A DNA stretch of 64,000 bases from positions 62,001 through 126,000 of the forward strand of contig NZ_AFWE01000226.1 in assembly GCF_000222585.1 (NCBI RefSeq), read 5' to 3'. Positions 19,195 to 27,967 of this stretch are shown here, piece by piece; the first letter of the stretch is position 1, and each line of letters begins with the position of its first letter. Origin of the DNA: Vibrio scophthalmi LMG 19158. Its GTDB lineage: Bacteria; Pseudomonadota; Gammaproteobacteria; Enterobacterales; Vibrionaceae. The notes beneath the pieces were generated by a model. The model did not search any database and was not told where the DNA came from. It saw only the letters and a program-made list of their open reading frames with translations. Both the position numbers and the translations under genes were made by a program.

Positions 19195-21360
19195 TTAAAT
19201 CGGTCTTACGCTGTCTTTATCTAGCACAGCCGCAAAACGCGCTTCAATAAATTGTACATGAGGATCGGTATCTAAACTGTCAAATGCTTGTTGTAATTTG
19301 CCTTGATAGAGCGCTTCTCGCAGTTCCAAAGGCGTTTGGCCTTTGCTACCAATTTCAACACTCAAATGGCACTCCTCACCTAGCACGTTATTCAATGCAG
19401 CCAACAACTCTGCTTGTGCGCGGTCGGAGTTTAAATGTGCTTGTTCTGGACGCAATGTTAACGAGATAGTCGAATCATTCTTCTCATAGTATGAGTTGAG
19501 CGCGAGCTGCTCAGTTAACTTTGCTGTTTCCAGCTTCGCGATAAGGGCTGACCAAGCATTTTGCTCAATCGACTCATCCGCCAACTTTTGCACCATTTCA
19601 GGTGTTTTTTCATGCTCTAACGCCTGCTTAATTTGCGTTGGCGTTAGCTCTTTTTTCTCTTGTTTTATCTGTTGAGGCGACGTCGGTTTCCACCGATAGG
19701 CTTCATCCTTTTGTTCCTCTACCGGAACCGAAGGTAAACCATTTTCGAGCGACGACACCTGCGCGGAGCCTGCGTGTTTTTGAGCAACACGATCAAGTAC
19801 CGATTCTTTCTTGGCTGCAGATGTCGCACTAGCCTTTTTTGGCTCACCGCCTGGATTGCTCGCGCTCGAACGCTGAGAGCGCAGTTGATGACGCAACCCC
19901 CCTAACGAAGGACGTGTTGCTGGCGCTTCTTGCGATGCGGGAGCTGATGTTGGCTCAGAAGGCACAGGCGCAGAGTTCGGCGCTTGATGTGCCATTGGTG
20001 CTGGCGAGGCATCATAACCATCATAATAAGCTTCTGGCGGCGCTATATCGTACTCTGGCGCCATTGGCATCGCTTCTGGCATGCCACTAGCTGACATCGG
20101 TGGCGCATTGTACTGCGGAGCCGATTGCGGTTGCACTTGTGGTACAGCAGGAGCTGGCGTTTGCATTGGAGCAACTGGCACTTGGGACGGCATAGATGCA
20201 GCTGCTACTTGCGGCGCCGAGGCTGGCGCGGATTGCACTGAGCGAACCTCTGTCGAAATCATATTCGCGGCAGATTGCACAGGGCGGAAAGCCATCATAC
20301 GCAACACAACCATTTCAAGCCCAATACGCTCAGAAGGTGAAAATGGCAGATCTTGGCGACCTTTCAATGCGATTTGATAGTAAAGCTGTACATCTTGTGG
20401 TGACAACGCACGCGCCAATAACTCAACTTTTTCCGCGTCAGGCTGTGCTTTATCAAGTGTAGACGGTAGTGCTTGGTACAATGCGATACGGTGTAACTGG
20501 GCGGCAAGCTGATTAAGTAAACCGTCCCATTCAACCCCGTTCTGGGCCAAATTGCTGAGGCTATCCATCGCTTGTTGAGGCTGTTTTGAGCTGATCGCAT
20601 CAAGTAAATGCAAGGCTTGATCAGTATCGAGCGTACCCAGCATGTGACGAACTAACTCCGACTTCACTTGACCATTACCAAGCGCAATCGCTTGATCTGT
20701 CAAACTCAGCGCATCACGCATACTGCCATCTGCAGCATGAGCAATCATACCGAGCGCGCGCGGTTCAAACTCCAACTTTTCTTGGCTAAGAACATGCTCT
20801 AGCTGCTGATGAATATCATCAACACTGATTGGTTTGAGATGAAATTGCAGACAGCGCGATAAAATCGTGACAGGCAGCTTTTGCGGATCGGTCGTCGCTA
20901 AGAGAAATTTCACATACTCTGGTGGCTCTTCCAGCGTTTTAAGTAACGCGTTAAAGCTATGACGAGAGAGCATGTGAACTTCATCAATGAGATAGACTTT
21001 AAATCGACCACGTGCCGGTTTGTATTGCACGTTATCGAGCAGTTCACGGGTATCTTCTACCTTGGTGCGCGACGCCGCATCGATTTCAAGCAGATCTACA
21101 AAACGACCTTCATCGATTTCTCGGCAAGTATCACACTCACCACAAGGGGTAGAGGTAATTCCCGTTTCACAGTTTAAACCTTTAGCAAACAAACGACCGA
21201 TGGTGGTTTTACCCACACCGCGCGTACCGCTAAACAAGTAAGCATGGTGAAGACGATTTTGTGCTAAAGCATTTTCTAAAGCTGTTAATACGTGGGCTTG
21301 ACCAACCACTTCGTTAAATTTAGTTGGTCGCCATTTTCGCGCTAAGGCAAGATAACTCAT
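19195..21360 (-). CDS. dnaX: DNA polymerase III subunits tau and gamma
   Basis: The 721-residue tau protein is the clamp-loader ATPase that tethers the replicative polymerase. Residues 1-370 are the AAA+ module: Walker A GTRGVGKTT at about 45, a four-cysteine zinc motif (NCETGITSTPCGECDTC), Walker B YLIDEVHMLS and SRC sensor ILSRCLQFHL. A long Pro/Ala/Met/Gln-rich linker occupies about 370-500, and the C-terminal tau-specific domains follow (about 540-721). At codons 507-509 (CCA AAA AAG) there is an A-AAA-AAG slippery heptamer; a -1 shift would stop one codon later and give a gamma protein of about 510 residues. It is operonic with ybaB and recR. Confidence 0.96.
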   Translation of the reverse strand: MSYLALARKWRPTKFNEVVGQAHVLTALENALAQNRLHHAYLFSGTRGVGKTTIGRLFAKGLNCETGITSTPCGECDTCREIDEGRFVDLLEIDAASRTKVEDTRELLDNVQYKPARGRFKVYLIDEVHMLSRHSFNALLKTLEEPPEYVKFLLATTDPQKLPVTILSRCLQFHLKPISVDDIHQQLEHVLSQEKLEFEPRALGMIAHAADGSMRDALSLTDQAIALGNGQVKSELVRHMLGTLDTDQALHLLDAISSKQPQQAMDSLSNLAQNGVEWDGLLNQLAAQLHRIALYQALPSTLDKAQPDAEKVELLARALSPQDVQLYYQIALKGRQDLPFSPSERIGLEMVVLRMMAFRPVQSAANMISTEVRSVQSAPASAPQVAAASMPSQVPVAPMQTPAPAVPQVQPQSAPQYNAPPMSASGMPEAMPMAPEYDIAPPEAYYDGYDASPAPMAHQAPNSAPVPSEPTSAPASQEAPATRPSLGGLRHQLRSQRSSASNPGGEPKKASATSAAKKESVLDRVAQKHAGSAQVSSLENGLPSVPVEEQKDEAYRWKPTSPQQIKQEKKELTPTQIKQALEHEKTPEMVQKLADESIEQNAWSALIAKLETAKLTEQLALNSYYEKNDSTISLTLRPEQAHLNSDRAQAELLAALNNVLGEECHLSVEIGSKGQTPLELREALYQGKLQQAFDSLDTDPHVQFIEARFAAVLDKDSVRPI
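19829..19842 (-). promoter_or_regulatory. Programmed -1 frameshift signal in dnaX
   Basis: On the minus strand the zero-frame codons CCA-AAA-AAG contain A-AAA-AAG (19840 to 19834). After a -1 slip the next codons are GGC and TAG (19831-19829). A Shine-Dalgarno-like AGGCGGTGAG lies a few bases upstream, and a weak stem GGC..TGC/GCAGCC starts just after the heptamer. The arrangement matches the E. coli dnaX signal. Confidence 0.75.
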
Positions 21361-21372
21361 GTACCGTTCCGA

Positions 21373-21918
21373 TTAGTGACCGTCAAACTCGCAGATGCTG
21401 TAAATATTCAGACCTAGTTTCTCTAGGCGCTTATCACCACCGATCTCTGGTAGGTTGATAACGAATGCTGCGTGCTCAACTTCACCGCCAAGTTGGCGAA
21501 TTAGCTTAGTGGTTGCTTCAATAGTGCCGCCAGTCGCTAGTAGATCATCAACTACTAACACCTTGTCACCTGCATTGATAGCATCAACGTGAATTTCAAG
21601 CGTATCTGTACCGTACTCAAGCTCATAAGTTTGCGCGACAGTTTCACGTGGTAACTTACCCGGTTTACGTACTGGAACAAAACCCAAGCCTAGCTCTAAC
21701 GCAAGCGGAGCACCAAACAAAAAGCCACGCGCCTCTGTACCCACCACTTTGGTGAAGCCCATGTCTTTGTATTTATCGACAAGAAGCTGGATGGTTGCTT
21801 GGTATGCTTGAGCATCTTCTAATAGGCTAGTTACATCGCGAAATAGAATGCCTGGTTTTGGGTAATCAGCGATGCTTTTGATGCTCGCTTTGATCAATGA
21901 GATAGTTTCAGTCGTCAT
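21373..21918 (-). CDS. apt: Adenine phosphoribosyltransferase
   Basis: A 181-residue salvage enzyme that makes AMP from adenine and PRPP. The PRPP-binding motif [13 protein letters not shown] lies at about 121-133, and the RDVTSLLED and [12 protein letters not shown] blocks at about 27 and 63. It ends 12 bp before dnaX, the conserved apt-dnaX order, so it probably shares a transcript with dnaX-ybaB-recR. Upstream at 21993-22018 is a CCCCTAT/ATAGGGG hairpin. Confidence 0.97.
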   Translation of the reverse strand: MTTETISLIKASIKSIADYPKPGILFRDVTSLLEDAQAYQATIQLLVDKYKDMGFTKVVGTEARGFLFGAPLALELGLGFVPVRKPGKLPRETVAQTYELEYGTDTLEIHVDAINAGDKVLVVDDLLATGGTIEATTKLIRQLGGEVEHAAFVINLPEIGGDKRLEKLGLNIYSICEFDGH

Positions 21919-22020
21919 AACTCTTTACTTAAAATTGGCTACGCCGTCGTAATCATTTTAGCTTACGGCGGGCGAAAATTGATTATTCCAGCCCCCTATC
22001 GAGAAAAAATTATAGGGGTG

Positions 22021-22051
22021 AAAAAACAAACGCCCACCAAAAAATGTGGGC
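22021..22051 (-). terminator. Rho-independent terminator of the DUF454 gene
   Basis: On the minus strand GCCCAC, an 8-nt loop and GTGGGC, followed by GTTTGT6. It lies 17 bp after the stop at 22068. Confidence 0.7.
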
Positions 22052-22067
22052 ACACTTCTCGCCAATC

Positions 22068-22460
22068 TTAGTGATTTTCTTCTTTATCAGCAAGGTGCTC
22101 TATCACAGGTAAGCGAATAAACCAGCTAAGCAAAGCCAACAGCATGATTAGCAGCGCAATCTTTAGCCAATCATGTGGCACGATATAGATCGAAAAACTA
22201 AAACTGGCGAGCATCACCAATGCCCCGCGCCTTTTTACTTTTTGAGAAACCGCGCGATGTAGATGCCAATTGCTAATAATTGGACCGAAGATGTCATGCT
22301 CGATCAGCCATCGATGAAAACGTGGACTGCTGCGCATAAAGCATGCACTTGAAAGGAGGATAAATGGTGTCGTAGGAAGAATAGGAAGGAAAATGCCTAA
22401 GATACCTAGGCACAGACTTAAGCCACCAATCAGGTTTAAGAAAAAACGACGAATAGCGAT
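22068..22460 (-). CDS. ybaN: DUF454 (YbaN) family inner-membrane protein, apparent AUC start
   Basis: The reading frame is open well beyond the first ATG (22337). The upstream part encodes the typical family N terminus: (M)AIRRFFLNLIGGLSL, then LGIFLPILPTTPFILLSS and FMRSSPRFHRWL. Only that longer form (130 residues) has the usual DUF454 length and its PLLPTTPF motif, so the ATG inside FMRSS is not the true start. The frame closes upstream at TAA 22476-22478 with no ATG, GTG or TTG in between. The best start is ATC at 22458-22460, 7 nt after a GGAG site. Three or four hydrophobic segments are visible. Function unknown. Confidence 0.75.
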   Translation of the reverse strand: MAIRRFFLNLIGGLSLCLGILGIFLPILPTTPFILLSSACFMRSSPRFHRWLIEHDIFGPIISNWHLHRAVSQKVKRRGALVMLASFSFSIYIVPHDWLKIALLIMLLALLSWFIRLPVIEHLADKEENH

Positions 22461-22475
22461 GGCTTTACTCCAAAT

Positions 22476-22610
22476 TTAATTGAAAACCGCATAGCCATTA
22501 AATACGCGAATCCAAGTCAATGTTGCTGGAAGCGTCGGGATTAAAAGCACTGCGATAAATCCAAGAAAGTAATAAATATTATAAGGTTCTTTAAAATCTT
22601 TGTCTGCCAT
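22476..22610 (-). CDS. 44-residue single-span membrane microprotein
   Basis: A short frame encodes MADKDFKEPYNIYYF, a hydrophobic span LGFIAVLLIPTLPATLTWI, and the tail RVFNGYAVFN. A polar, charged N terminus, one hydrophobic span with a Pro-x-x-Pro kink and an aromatic C terminus look like a genuine small membrane protein. Its stop lies 15 nt before the DUF454 start, so the two are probably cotranscribed and possibly coupled. The ribosome binding site is weak (GTGAGC). No homologue is recalled with a function. Confidence 0.6.
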   Translation of the reverse strand: MADKDFKEPYNIYYFLGFIAVLLIPTLPATLTWIRVFNGYAVFN

Positions 22611-22781
22611 TGCTCACACTCTATTTTGTAAAAGAAAGCCTACCCCTAATCATCGCCACGCAAAATGCTCGGTTACAATTTAGATATCAGCTCGTTTCAT
22701 TGTTGTTAAAATAAATTATAGCGTAATGTGTTTGGCACAAACACCGACTAATCTTGTGGGTATTATTGATAGGCCCAAAAC

Positions 22782-22811
22782 GACCAAAGCAGCACTAAGG
22801 CTGCTTTGGTC
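22782..22811 (-). terminator. Rho-independent terminator of the RssB-like gene
   Basis: GACCAAAGCAGC (22782-22793) and GCTGCTTTGGTC (22800-22811) form a perfect 12-bp stem with a 6-nt loop; on the minus strand CGTTTTGG follows. Confidence 0.75.
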
Positions 22812-22849
22812 ATGGGAGTGTTTTGAGATTTGACGTTATAATTTAGTCG

Positions 22850-23944
22850 TCACTTTTTTCTCGATAAATCTAACGAGAAGCTACTTGCACCTAAGCGACT
22901 CAAGCTAATCGAACAACGCTCATCAATATAAAGCTCTGTGGTGGTAAAGTTTTTCACGCATTTATCGCCTAAACGCGCACCCGCTTCAATTTGCTGACTA
23001 CGAGAACCACTGCGATAACTCGCTTCTAACCCAGCAGGTAATAGGCGAATCGTCCCTTCTGCGACATCAGCGACACCAAACATCGCTCGGATGGGCATGG
23101 CACAATCCGTACACTTAATCCCTTTTTCCAATAAATCAGCCAGATCCTTCAAATCTGCATTAAAGGATTTTAAGTTACGTAGATAATCGTGGAACAGCGC
23201 TCGTACCAATAACGTGCTCGCAGCGCCATGGCCATATTCACTATCCGAGTCAACCAGATAGAAAATAAATTGACCATTCATTAGCCAAGCATAATCGAAC
23301 ACTAATGGCATAATATCCGCTGACTGAAGCAGCCTATAACTGCACTTCCAATCACCTTGTGAGGTGTCTTTTTCCGGTAATAACGCATGCAATAAATCTT
23401 TCGCCGCGCTCGGATTATCTTCTAGGTGACCTAAATGCCAATGAAGCTCTTGTTCTTCGGGCATGTCACCGCTATCAACGCGAAACCATTGGCTAGAGAA
23501 GTCACGAGAATCACCGACATGACAATCTGAGTCTTCCAATGTATTTTCAATCGCATCAATTAAATTGCTGGGGTCGCTGATTGGTTTGGCGAGAAAATCC
23601 TTAATACCAAAGCGCAATGCTTTCGCCACATCTGACATCTCTTCTGTCGCAGAAACAACGATCATCGGCAAAGAGGGATACTCTAAGCTCACCTCTTCAA
23701 CAAACTCGATGCCGTTGAGCACTGGCATCGCCAGATCACATAAAATCAAATCGGGTTCAAACGAACGAAGTTGTCGCAATCCTTCTAATCCATTCTCCGC
23801 TTCCAACACTTGATAGCCTTGGGCGCACAGAATCGACGTCGTAATACGGCGAAAAATAGGGTCGTCATCAACCAACAATACGCGTTTTTTTTGCGCTCCG
23901 GCGTGGTCTGACGGCAAGACCTGAGCCTCTGATATCTTATGCAT
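22850..23944 (-). CDS. rssB: RssB-like response regulator (receiver plus PP2C-type pseudophosphatase domain)
   Basis: A 364-residue regulator. Residues 20-135 form a receiver domain: acidic pocket DDD (26-28), phosphoacceptor D70 in LILCDLAMP, Ser/Thr switch in VVSATEEM and Lys in FLAKPIS. The segment SATEEMSDVAKALRFGIKDFLAKP is very close to E. coli RssB (SATENMADIAKALRLG). The C-terminal 200 residues match the PP2C-like output of RssB (LVFDYAWLMNGQFIFYLVDSDSEYGHGAASTLLVRALF). In E. coli RssB delivers RpoS to ClpXP; by homology this protein should control RpoS turnover. It is monocistronic and not adjacent to rpoS. Confidence 0.8.
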   Translation of the reverse strand: MHKISEAQVLPSDHAGAQKKRVLLVDDDPIFRRITTSILCAQGYQVLEAENGLEGLRQLRSFEPDLILCDLAMPVLNGIEFVEEVSLEYPSLPMIVVSATEEMSDVAKALRFGIKDFLAKPISDPSNLIDAIENTLEDSDCHVGDSRDFSSQWFRVDSGDMPEEQELHWHLGHLEDNPSAAKDLLHALLPEKDTSQGDWKCSYRLLQSADIMPLVFDYAWLMNGQFIFYLVDSDSEYGHGAASTLLVRALFHDYLRNLKSFNADLKDLADLLEKGIKCTDCAMPIRAMFGVADVAEGTIRLLPAGLEASYRSGSRSQQIEAGARLGDKCVKNFTTTELYIDERCSISLSRLGASSFSLDLSRKK

Positions 23945-24189
23945 GGAAATGCCTCACACAACTTCTTAAATGTAATAATTATGACTTATTGTTATATTTA
24001 TAAGTAGAATGATCGAACTTCTTAAAAATAGTCGTGAACCTATATTTATACAAATATGCTGATCTCTCACTTTATTGCATACAAGATGTATGAAATGATA
24101 AAGATCGCATTACTTGTTGATGTGTCTCAATCTTTATGCGAGATGTTCAATATAAATTAACCCAATTCGTAAAAAAATGTGTCCAGATG

Positions 24190-25065
24190 ATGAAATTAGA
24201 CGATCTAAACCTGTTTCGACTGGTAGTCGAAAATGGGAGCTATACTGCAACATCACGAAAAACCATGATTCCTGTTGCAACCATAACGCGACGCATTCAA
24301 GCACTAGAAGATGCTTTGAACCTAAGGTTGCTTAATCGCCACGCGCGTAAGCTATCACTAACAGAAGCTGGTGAACGCTTCTATGGTGAATGTTCACCTT
24401 TATTACAGCGTCTGTCTTTCGTCACCGAAGAAATTTCCGACGACTGTCGCGGTGCGGCAGGAAAAATTCGAATTTCATCTCCATCAAATCTGACTAAACG
24501 CATGATGATGCCGATGTTCAATGCCTTCATGCAGCAATACCCAGACATCAGCATTGAGTTGAACACCAGCAATCATGCCGATCAACTCGACCCGACCGAA
24601 TGGGATGTTATTTTCCGTGTTGGCCCGCAGCGTGATTCAAGCCTAATCGCACGAAAAATCAGCGCCGTAAAAGATATCCTAGTTGCAAGCCCTGAATATT
24701 TACGCGCTCATCACGCCCCGGTTCATGCTGAAGAACTGCATAATCACTCGCTGTTAAAAGGCGATCCACTGAAGAAGTGGCAACTTATCAACGAAAGTGG
24801 CGAGACTGTTATCAACAATGACAATGGTCGCTTCCAAGCCAATGCGCTCAATGTTGTGCGCAGTGCTTGTTCAGATGGCCTTGGCATTACGCTGATGCCT
24901 GATGTGATGATCCGTGAATTTATTGAAGATGGTAGCTTGGTACAAGTGCTGCAAGATTGGAGCGCTAACCCACGTGATATCTATATGCTTTATAACCACA
25001 AAGATCATTTACCAGAGAAAGTGCGTCTATTTATCGATTTTGTGATTGCTTACAACATCCACTAA
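24190..25065 (+). CDS. LysR family transcriptional regulator
   Basis: A 291-residue regulator with an N-terminal winged helix-turn-helix (LDDLNLFRLVVENGSYTATSRKTMIPVATITRRIQALEDALNLRLLNRH) and a C-terminal effector domain (RISSPSNLTKRMMMPMFNAFMQQYPDISIEL). The most likely start is one of two tandem ATGs (24187 or 24190); the in-frame start at 24136 adds 18 atypical residues. It belongs to the group in which the regulator stands alone; no divergent target gene is visible, since the rssB-like gene upstream is monocistronic. The effector is unknown. Start uncertain by a few codons because no clear ribosome binding site is visible. Confidence 0.88.
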   Translation: MKLDDLNLFRLVVENGSYTATSRKTMIPVATITRRIQALEDALNLRLLNRHARKLSLTEAGERFYGECSPLLQRLSFVTEEISDDCRGAAGKIRISSPSNLTKRMMMPMFNAFMQQYPDISIELNTSNHADQLDPTEWDVIFRVGPQRDSSLIARKISAVKDILVASPEYLRAHHAPVHAEELHNHSLLKGDPLKKWQLINESGETVINNDNGRFQANALNVVRSACSDGLGITLMPDVMIREFIEDGSLVQVLQDWSANPRDIYMLYNHKDHLPEKVRLFIDFVIAYNIH

Positions 25066-25087
25066 TACTTCCACGTTCGACGCAAAC

Positions 25088-25117
25088 AAAAAGAGCTTGG
25101 CCATACCAAGCTCTTTT
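25088..25117 (+). terminator. Rho-independent terminator of the LysR gene
   Basis: AGAGCTTGG, CCATA loop and CCAAGCTCT, flanked by A5 and TTTT. Confidence 0.9.
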
Positions 25118-25156
25118 CTATTTGATCCAGCCTCAATATCGACATAACCCGTTCGA

Positions 25157-25705
25157 CTAAAGAAACTCAACAAATTTTGCCAAATCACGCTCTGGTACTT
25201 TCATTGGCGTGCAACCCGGCGTGCCAAGATAGAGAAAACCAACGATCTGATCGTCTCCGCTCACACCAAACGCATCGCGTACCACATCATGGAACATCCA
25301 CTTACCTGAACGCCAAAAACCTTGAAATCCTTGAGCGACCGCGGCCATTTGCATCGCCTGCGCAGCGCACCCTGCCGACAAATGCTGTTCAAATGCAGGC
25401 ACTTTTTCATGCTCTGTCACTTTGGCGATGACCGTAATCACCATTGGCGCACGAAACGGCGCTTGGCTGACTTTATCCATCACCGCTTGATCGCTGTTTT
25501 CTGCCGTTGCAGCACTGACTAATATATCCGCGAGCTTTTGCAGCCCTTCTCCTTGAGCGATGACAAAACGCCAAGGTGTTAAACCGCCATGATCTGGCGC
25601 GCGCAAACCAGCACGAATAATATTCTCTAATGCTTTACCTTCTGGTGCAGGCGCTGACAGTCGCGCAATCGAGCGGCGGTTAAGCAACAAATCTAGAGCA
25701 TCCAT
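25157..25705 (-). CDS. ydjA: NAD(P)H nitroreductase (YdjA family)
   Basis: A 182-residue FMN-dependent nitroreductase-fold oxidoreductase. The start MDALDLLLNRRSIARLSAPAP, the RAPDHGGLTPWRFVI block, the HLSAGCAAQAMQMAAVAQGFQGFWRSG block and the IVGFLYLGTP block match YdjA along its whole length. RRS and the later Arg-Ser-Gly segment are FMN contacts in the family. The physiological substrate is unknown. It is convergent with the LysR gene and has its own terminator region. Confidence 0.92.
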   Translation of the reverse strand: MDALDLLLNRRSIARLSAPAPEGKALENIIRAGLRAPDHGGLTPWRFVIAQGEGLQKLADILVSAATAENSDQAVMDKVSQAPFRAPMVITVIAKVTEHEKVPAFEQHLSAGCAAQAMQMAAVAQGFQGFWRSGKWMFHDVVRDAFGVSGDDQIVGFLYLGTPGCTPMKVPERDLAKFVEFL

Positions 25706-25790
25706 AGTATCCCTTTATGTGACGGTATTTTCTGTAATCATAACGGTGTTCATGCAGAATCTGCAATTTCTTGTGTCACGAATAACCATA

Positions 25791-25817
25791 AAAAAAGCAA
25801 GCTTCACGCTCGCTTTT
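25791..25817 (-). terminator. Rho-independent terminator of fadIJ
   Basis: AAAAGC-A-AGC and GCT-C-GCTTTT pair around TTCAC, with a T-run on the minus strand, 36 bp after the fadJ stop. Confidence 0.75.
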
Positions 25818-25852
25818 AACTTTATGATGCGCAGATATCGCTCGACTAAATT

Positions 25853-27967
25853 CTAATCATAAAATGGCGCATTTAAGCTGGCTCTCGTCAGCAGACCATC
25901 GCACGGAGCAAAACGTTCACCATATTTCGCCGCATGTTCATTCATGATCTCTACCAGCTTAACGATACCAATCTGATCCATATAGCGGAACGGGCCACCT
26001 AAGAATGGTGGGAAGCCAATACCAAAGATTGCGCCGATATCACCATCTCTCGGTGAGCGGATAATCCCTTCATCCAAACAGCGAACCGCCTCATTAAGCA
26101 TCGGTAGCAAACAGCGCATCGCCATCTCTTGGCTAGCCATTTTTGACTCAGGGGTAAGATTAAGTAGCTTATAGACACTTTTATCTACCTGCTTATCTTT
26201 CCCTTTGTAGGTGTAAAAGCCTTTGCCACTTTTACGTCCTTTACGGCCATCATTGAGTAAGGTGTCAAATACCGCAGGGCCTTGGAAGCGAGGGCCTAGC
26301 TCGTTGACTAATATCGGCATGATCTTAGCACCAATATCCACCCCCACCTCATCCAATAACGTGATTGGCCCAACAGGAAAACCAGCATCAAGTAGCGCGC
26401 CATCAAGTTGTTCAATCGGCTCGCCGGTGAGTAAAATATGCGCCGCTTCATTCATGTAGGGTGCTAATATGCGGTTAACATAAAATCCCGCGCAGTCTTT
26501 CACTACAATTGGGGTTTTACCTTGTTTACGTGCCAATTCAACTACAGTGGAGATGGTTTGATCCGAGGTGGTTTGGTGCGGAATGACTTCCACCAGCGGC
26601 ATTTTTTCCACTGGGCTAAAGTAATGCAAGCCAATCACATTTTCAGGACGTGCAGCTTGTTCGGCAATCTGATGAATCGGCAGTGAAGAAGTATTGGTCG
26701 CAAAGATCGTATCTGGTTTAGCGTTTTGCTCGATATCCGCCACCATCTGTTGCTTAAGGGCTAAATCTTCAAACACGGCTTCTATCACGACATCAGTATG
26801 ATTAAAGCTGATGAAATCGATACCTCCAGAGAGCTGCTGCATTTTGCTTTGCAATTGTGCCTTGCTCAAGATTCGGCGTTTACGCTGCTTTTCAAACAAC
26901 TTAAAGTTGTAATTAAGCGCGTTCAATACCCCATCATTACTGACATCTTTGATACGCACCGGCACCTTAGCTTTCGCTACCGTAACATGACTGATCCCCG
27001 CGCCCATAAGACCGCCACCGAGCACAGCAATCCGCTTAACGGAGGATGGCTCTGCGTCGCTACCATGTTCTTTTTTCATCTCAGTGGTAGCAAAAAAAAT
27101 CGAACGCAGTGCTTTGGATTCATTGCTCATCACCAACTCACCAAAGCGCTCAGCTTCATACGCTAGCCCTTTAGTGAAACCATGTTCTAAGCCGTAGCGA
27201 ATCACCTCTAAAATGGCCTCGGTAGCTGGATAGTTGCCACGGGTTTTTTGTTGAGTTTTCTTCGCTGCTTGTTCAAAAATCACTTTGCGACCAAAGCCCG
27301 TTTGCGCCATTAATTTCTCTTTGGTGCTCACCTTATGCTTGGCTTTGTCTTTGTCTTCAACAAACTGTTTTGCCACTTCTAATAAGATCGTCGGCGCAAC
27401 GCAGGCATCAACGACCCCAAGCTTTTTCGCTTTCTTTGCTCGCAATTGTTTGCCCGTTAGAATCAAATCCAACGACGGTAATAATCCAATCAAGCGTGGC
27501 AAGCGTTGAGTCCCGCCCGACCCCGGCAATAGACCTAATTGCACTTCAGGCAAACCAAGTCGCGTTTTATCATCATCGCTACACACACGGTAATCACACG
27601 CCAGTGCCAGCTCTAAACCTCCACCGAGACATGGGCCGTGGATCGCCGCAACAACGGGAAAACTCAGCTTAGAGAGTTTTTCAAACATCTCTTGCCCTTT
27701 CGTTGCGAGCGCCTGCGCTTCTTGAGCGCTCTGACAAGCATCCAGCATACGAACATCGGCACCCGCAACAAAATTGTCCGGCTTACCCGAGTGAATGATT
27801 AACCCCTTTAGGGCGCTTTTATGCTGTTCAAGTTCAGCGAACACCGACTCCATTTCATCGGCAAAAGCCGCTTGAAGCGTGTTCATTTTTTCATTCGGCA
27901 CATCGATACACAGCCACGCAATGTTCTGCTCATCGATGGTGAGATTAAAGGCTTTAAGATCCGTCAT
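25853..27967 (-). CDS. fadJ: Fatty acid oxidation complex subunit alpha FadJ
   Basis: A 704-residue bifunctional enoyl-CoA hydratase / 3-hydroxyacyl-CoA dehydrogenase. The N-terminal crotonase domain (1-190) has [33 protein letters not shown] and [21 protein letters not shown]. The C-terminal dehydrogenase domain has the NAD-binding loop [13 protein letters not shown] at about 310, the catalytic [16 protein letters not shown] segment and a second helical domain. It acts in beta-oxidation with FadI. The TAATG overlap with fadI shows coupling. FadJ is favoured over FadB by the partner (FadI) and by the compact N terminus. Confidence 0.95.
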   Translation of the reverse strand: MTDLKAFNLTIDEQNIAWLCIDVPNEKMNTLQAAFADEMESVFAELEQHKSALKGLIIHSGKPDNFVAGADVRMLDACQSAQEAQALATKGQEMFEKLSKLSFPVVAAIHGPCLGGGLELALACDYRVCSDDDKTRLGLPEVQLGLLPGSGGTQRLPRLIGLLPSLDLILTGKQLRAKKAKKLGVVDACVAPTILLEVAKQFVEDKDKAKHKVSTKEKLMAQTGFGRKVIFEQAAKKTQQKTRGNYPATEAILEVIRYGLEHGFTKGLAYEAERFGELVMSNESKALRSIFFATTEMKKEHGSDAEPSSVKRIAVLGGGLMGAGISHVTVAKAKVPVRIKDVSNDGVLNALNYNFKLFEKQRKRRILSKAQLQSKMQQLSGGIDFISFNHTDVVIEAVFEDLALKQQMVADIEQNAKPDTIFATNTSSLPIHQIAEQAARPENVIGLHYFSPVEKMPLVEVIPHQTTSDQTISTVVELARKQGKTPIVVKDCAGFYVNRILAPYMNEAAHILLTGEPIEQLDGALLDAGFPVGPITLLDEVGVDIGAKIMPILVNELGPRFQGPAVFDTLLNDGRKGRKSGKGFYTYKGKDKQVDKSVYKLLNLTPESKMASQEMAMRCLLPMLNEAVRCLDEGIIRSPRDGDIGAIFGIGFPPFLGGPFRYMDQIGIVKLVEIMNEHAAKYGERFAPCDGLLTRASLNAPFYD

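Noticed and set aside
20081-20377. Cysteine/alanine-rich plus-strand frame opposite dnaX
   Set aside because: It is an antisense reading of the Pro/Ala/Gln-rich tau linker.
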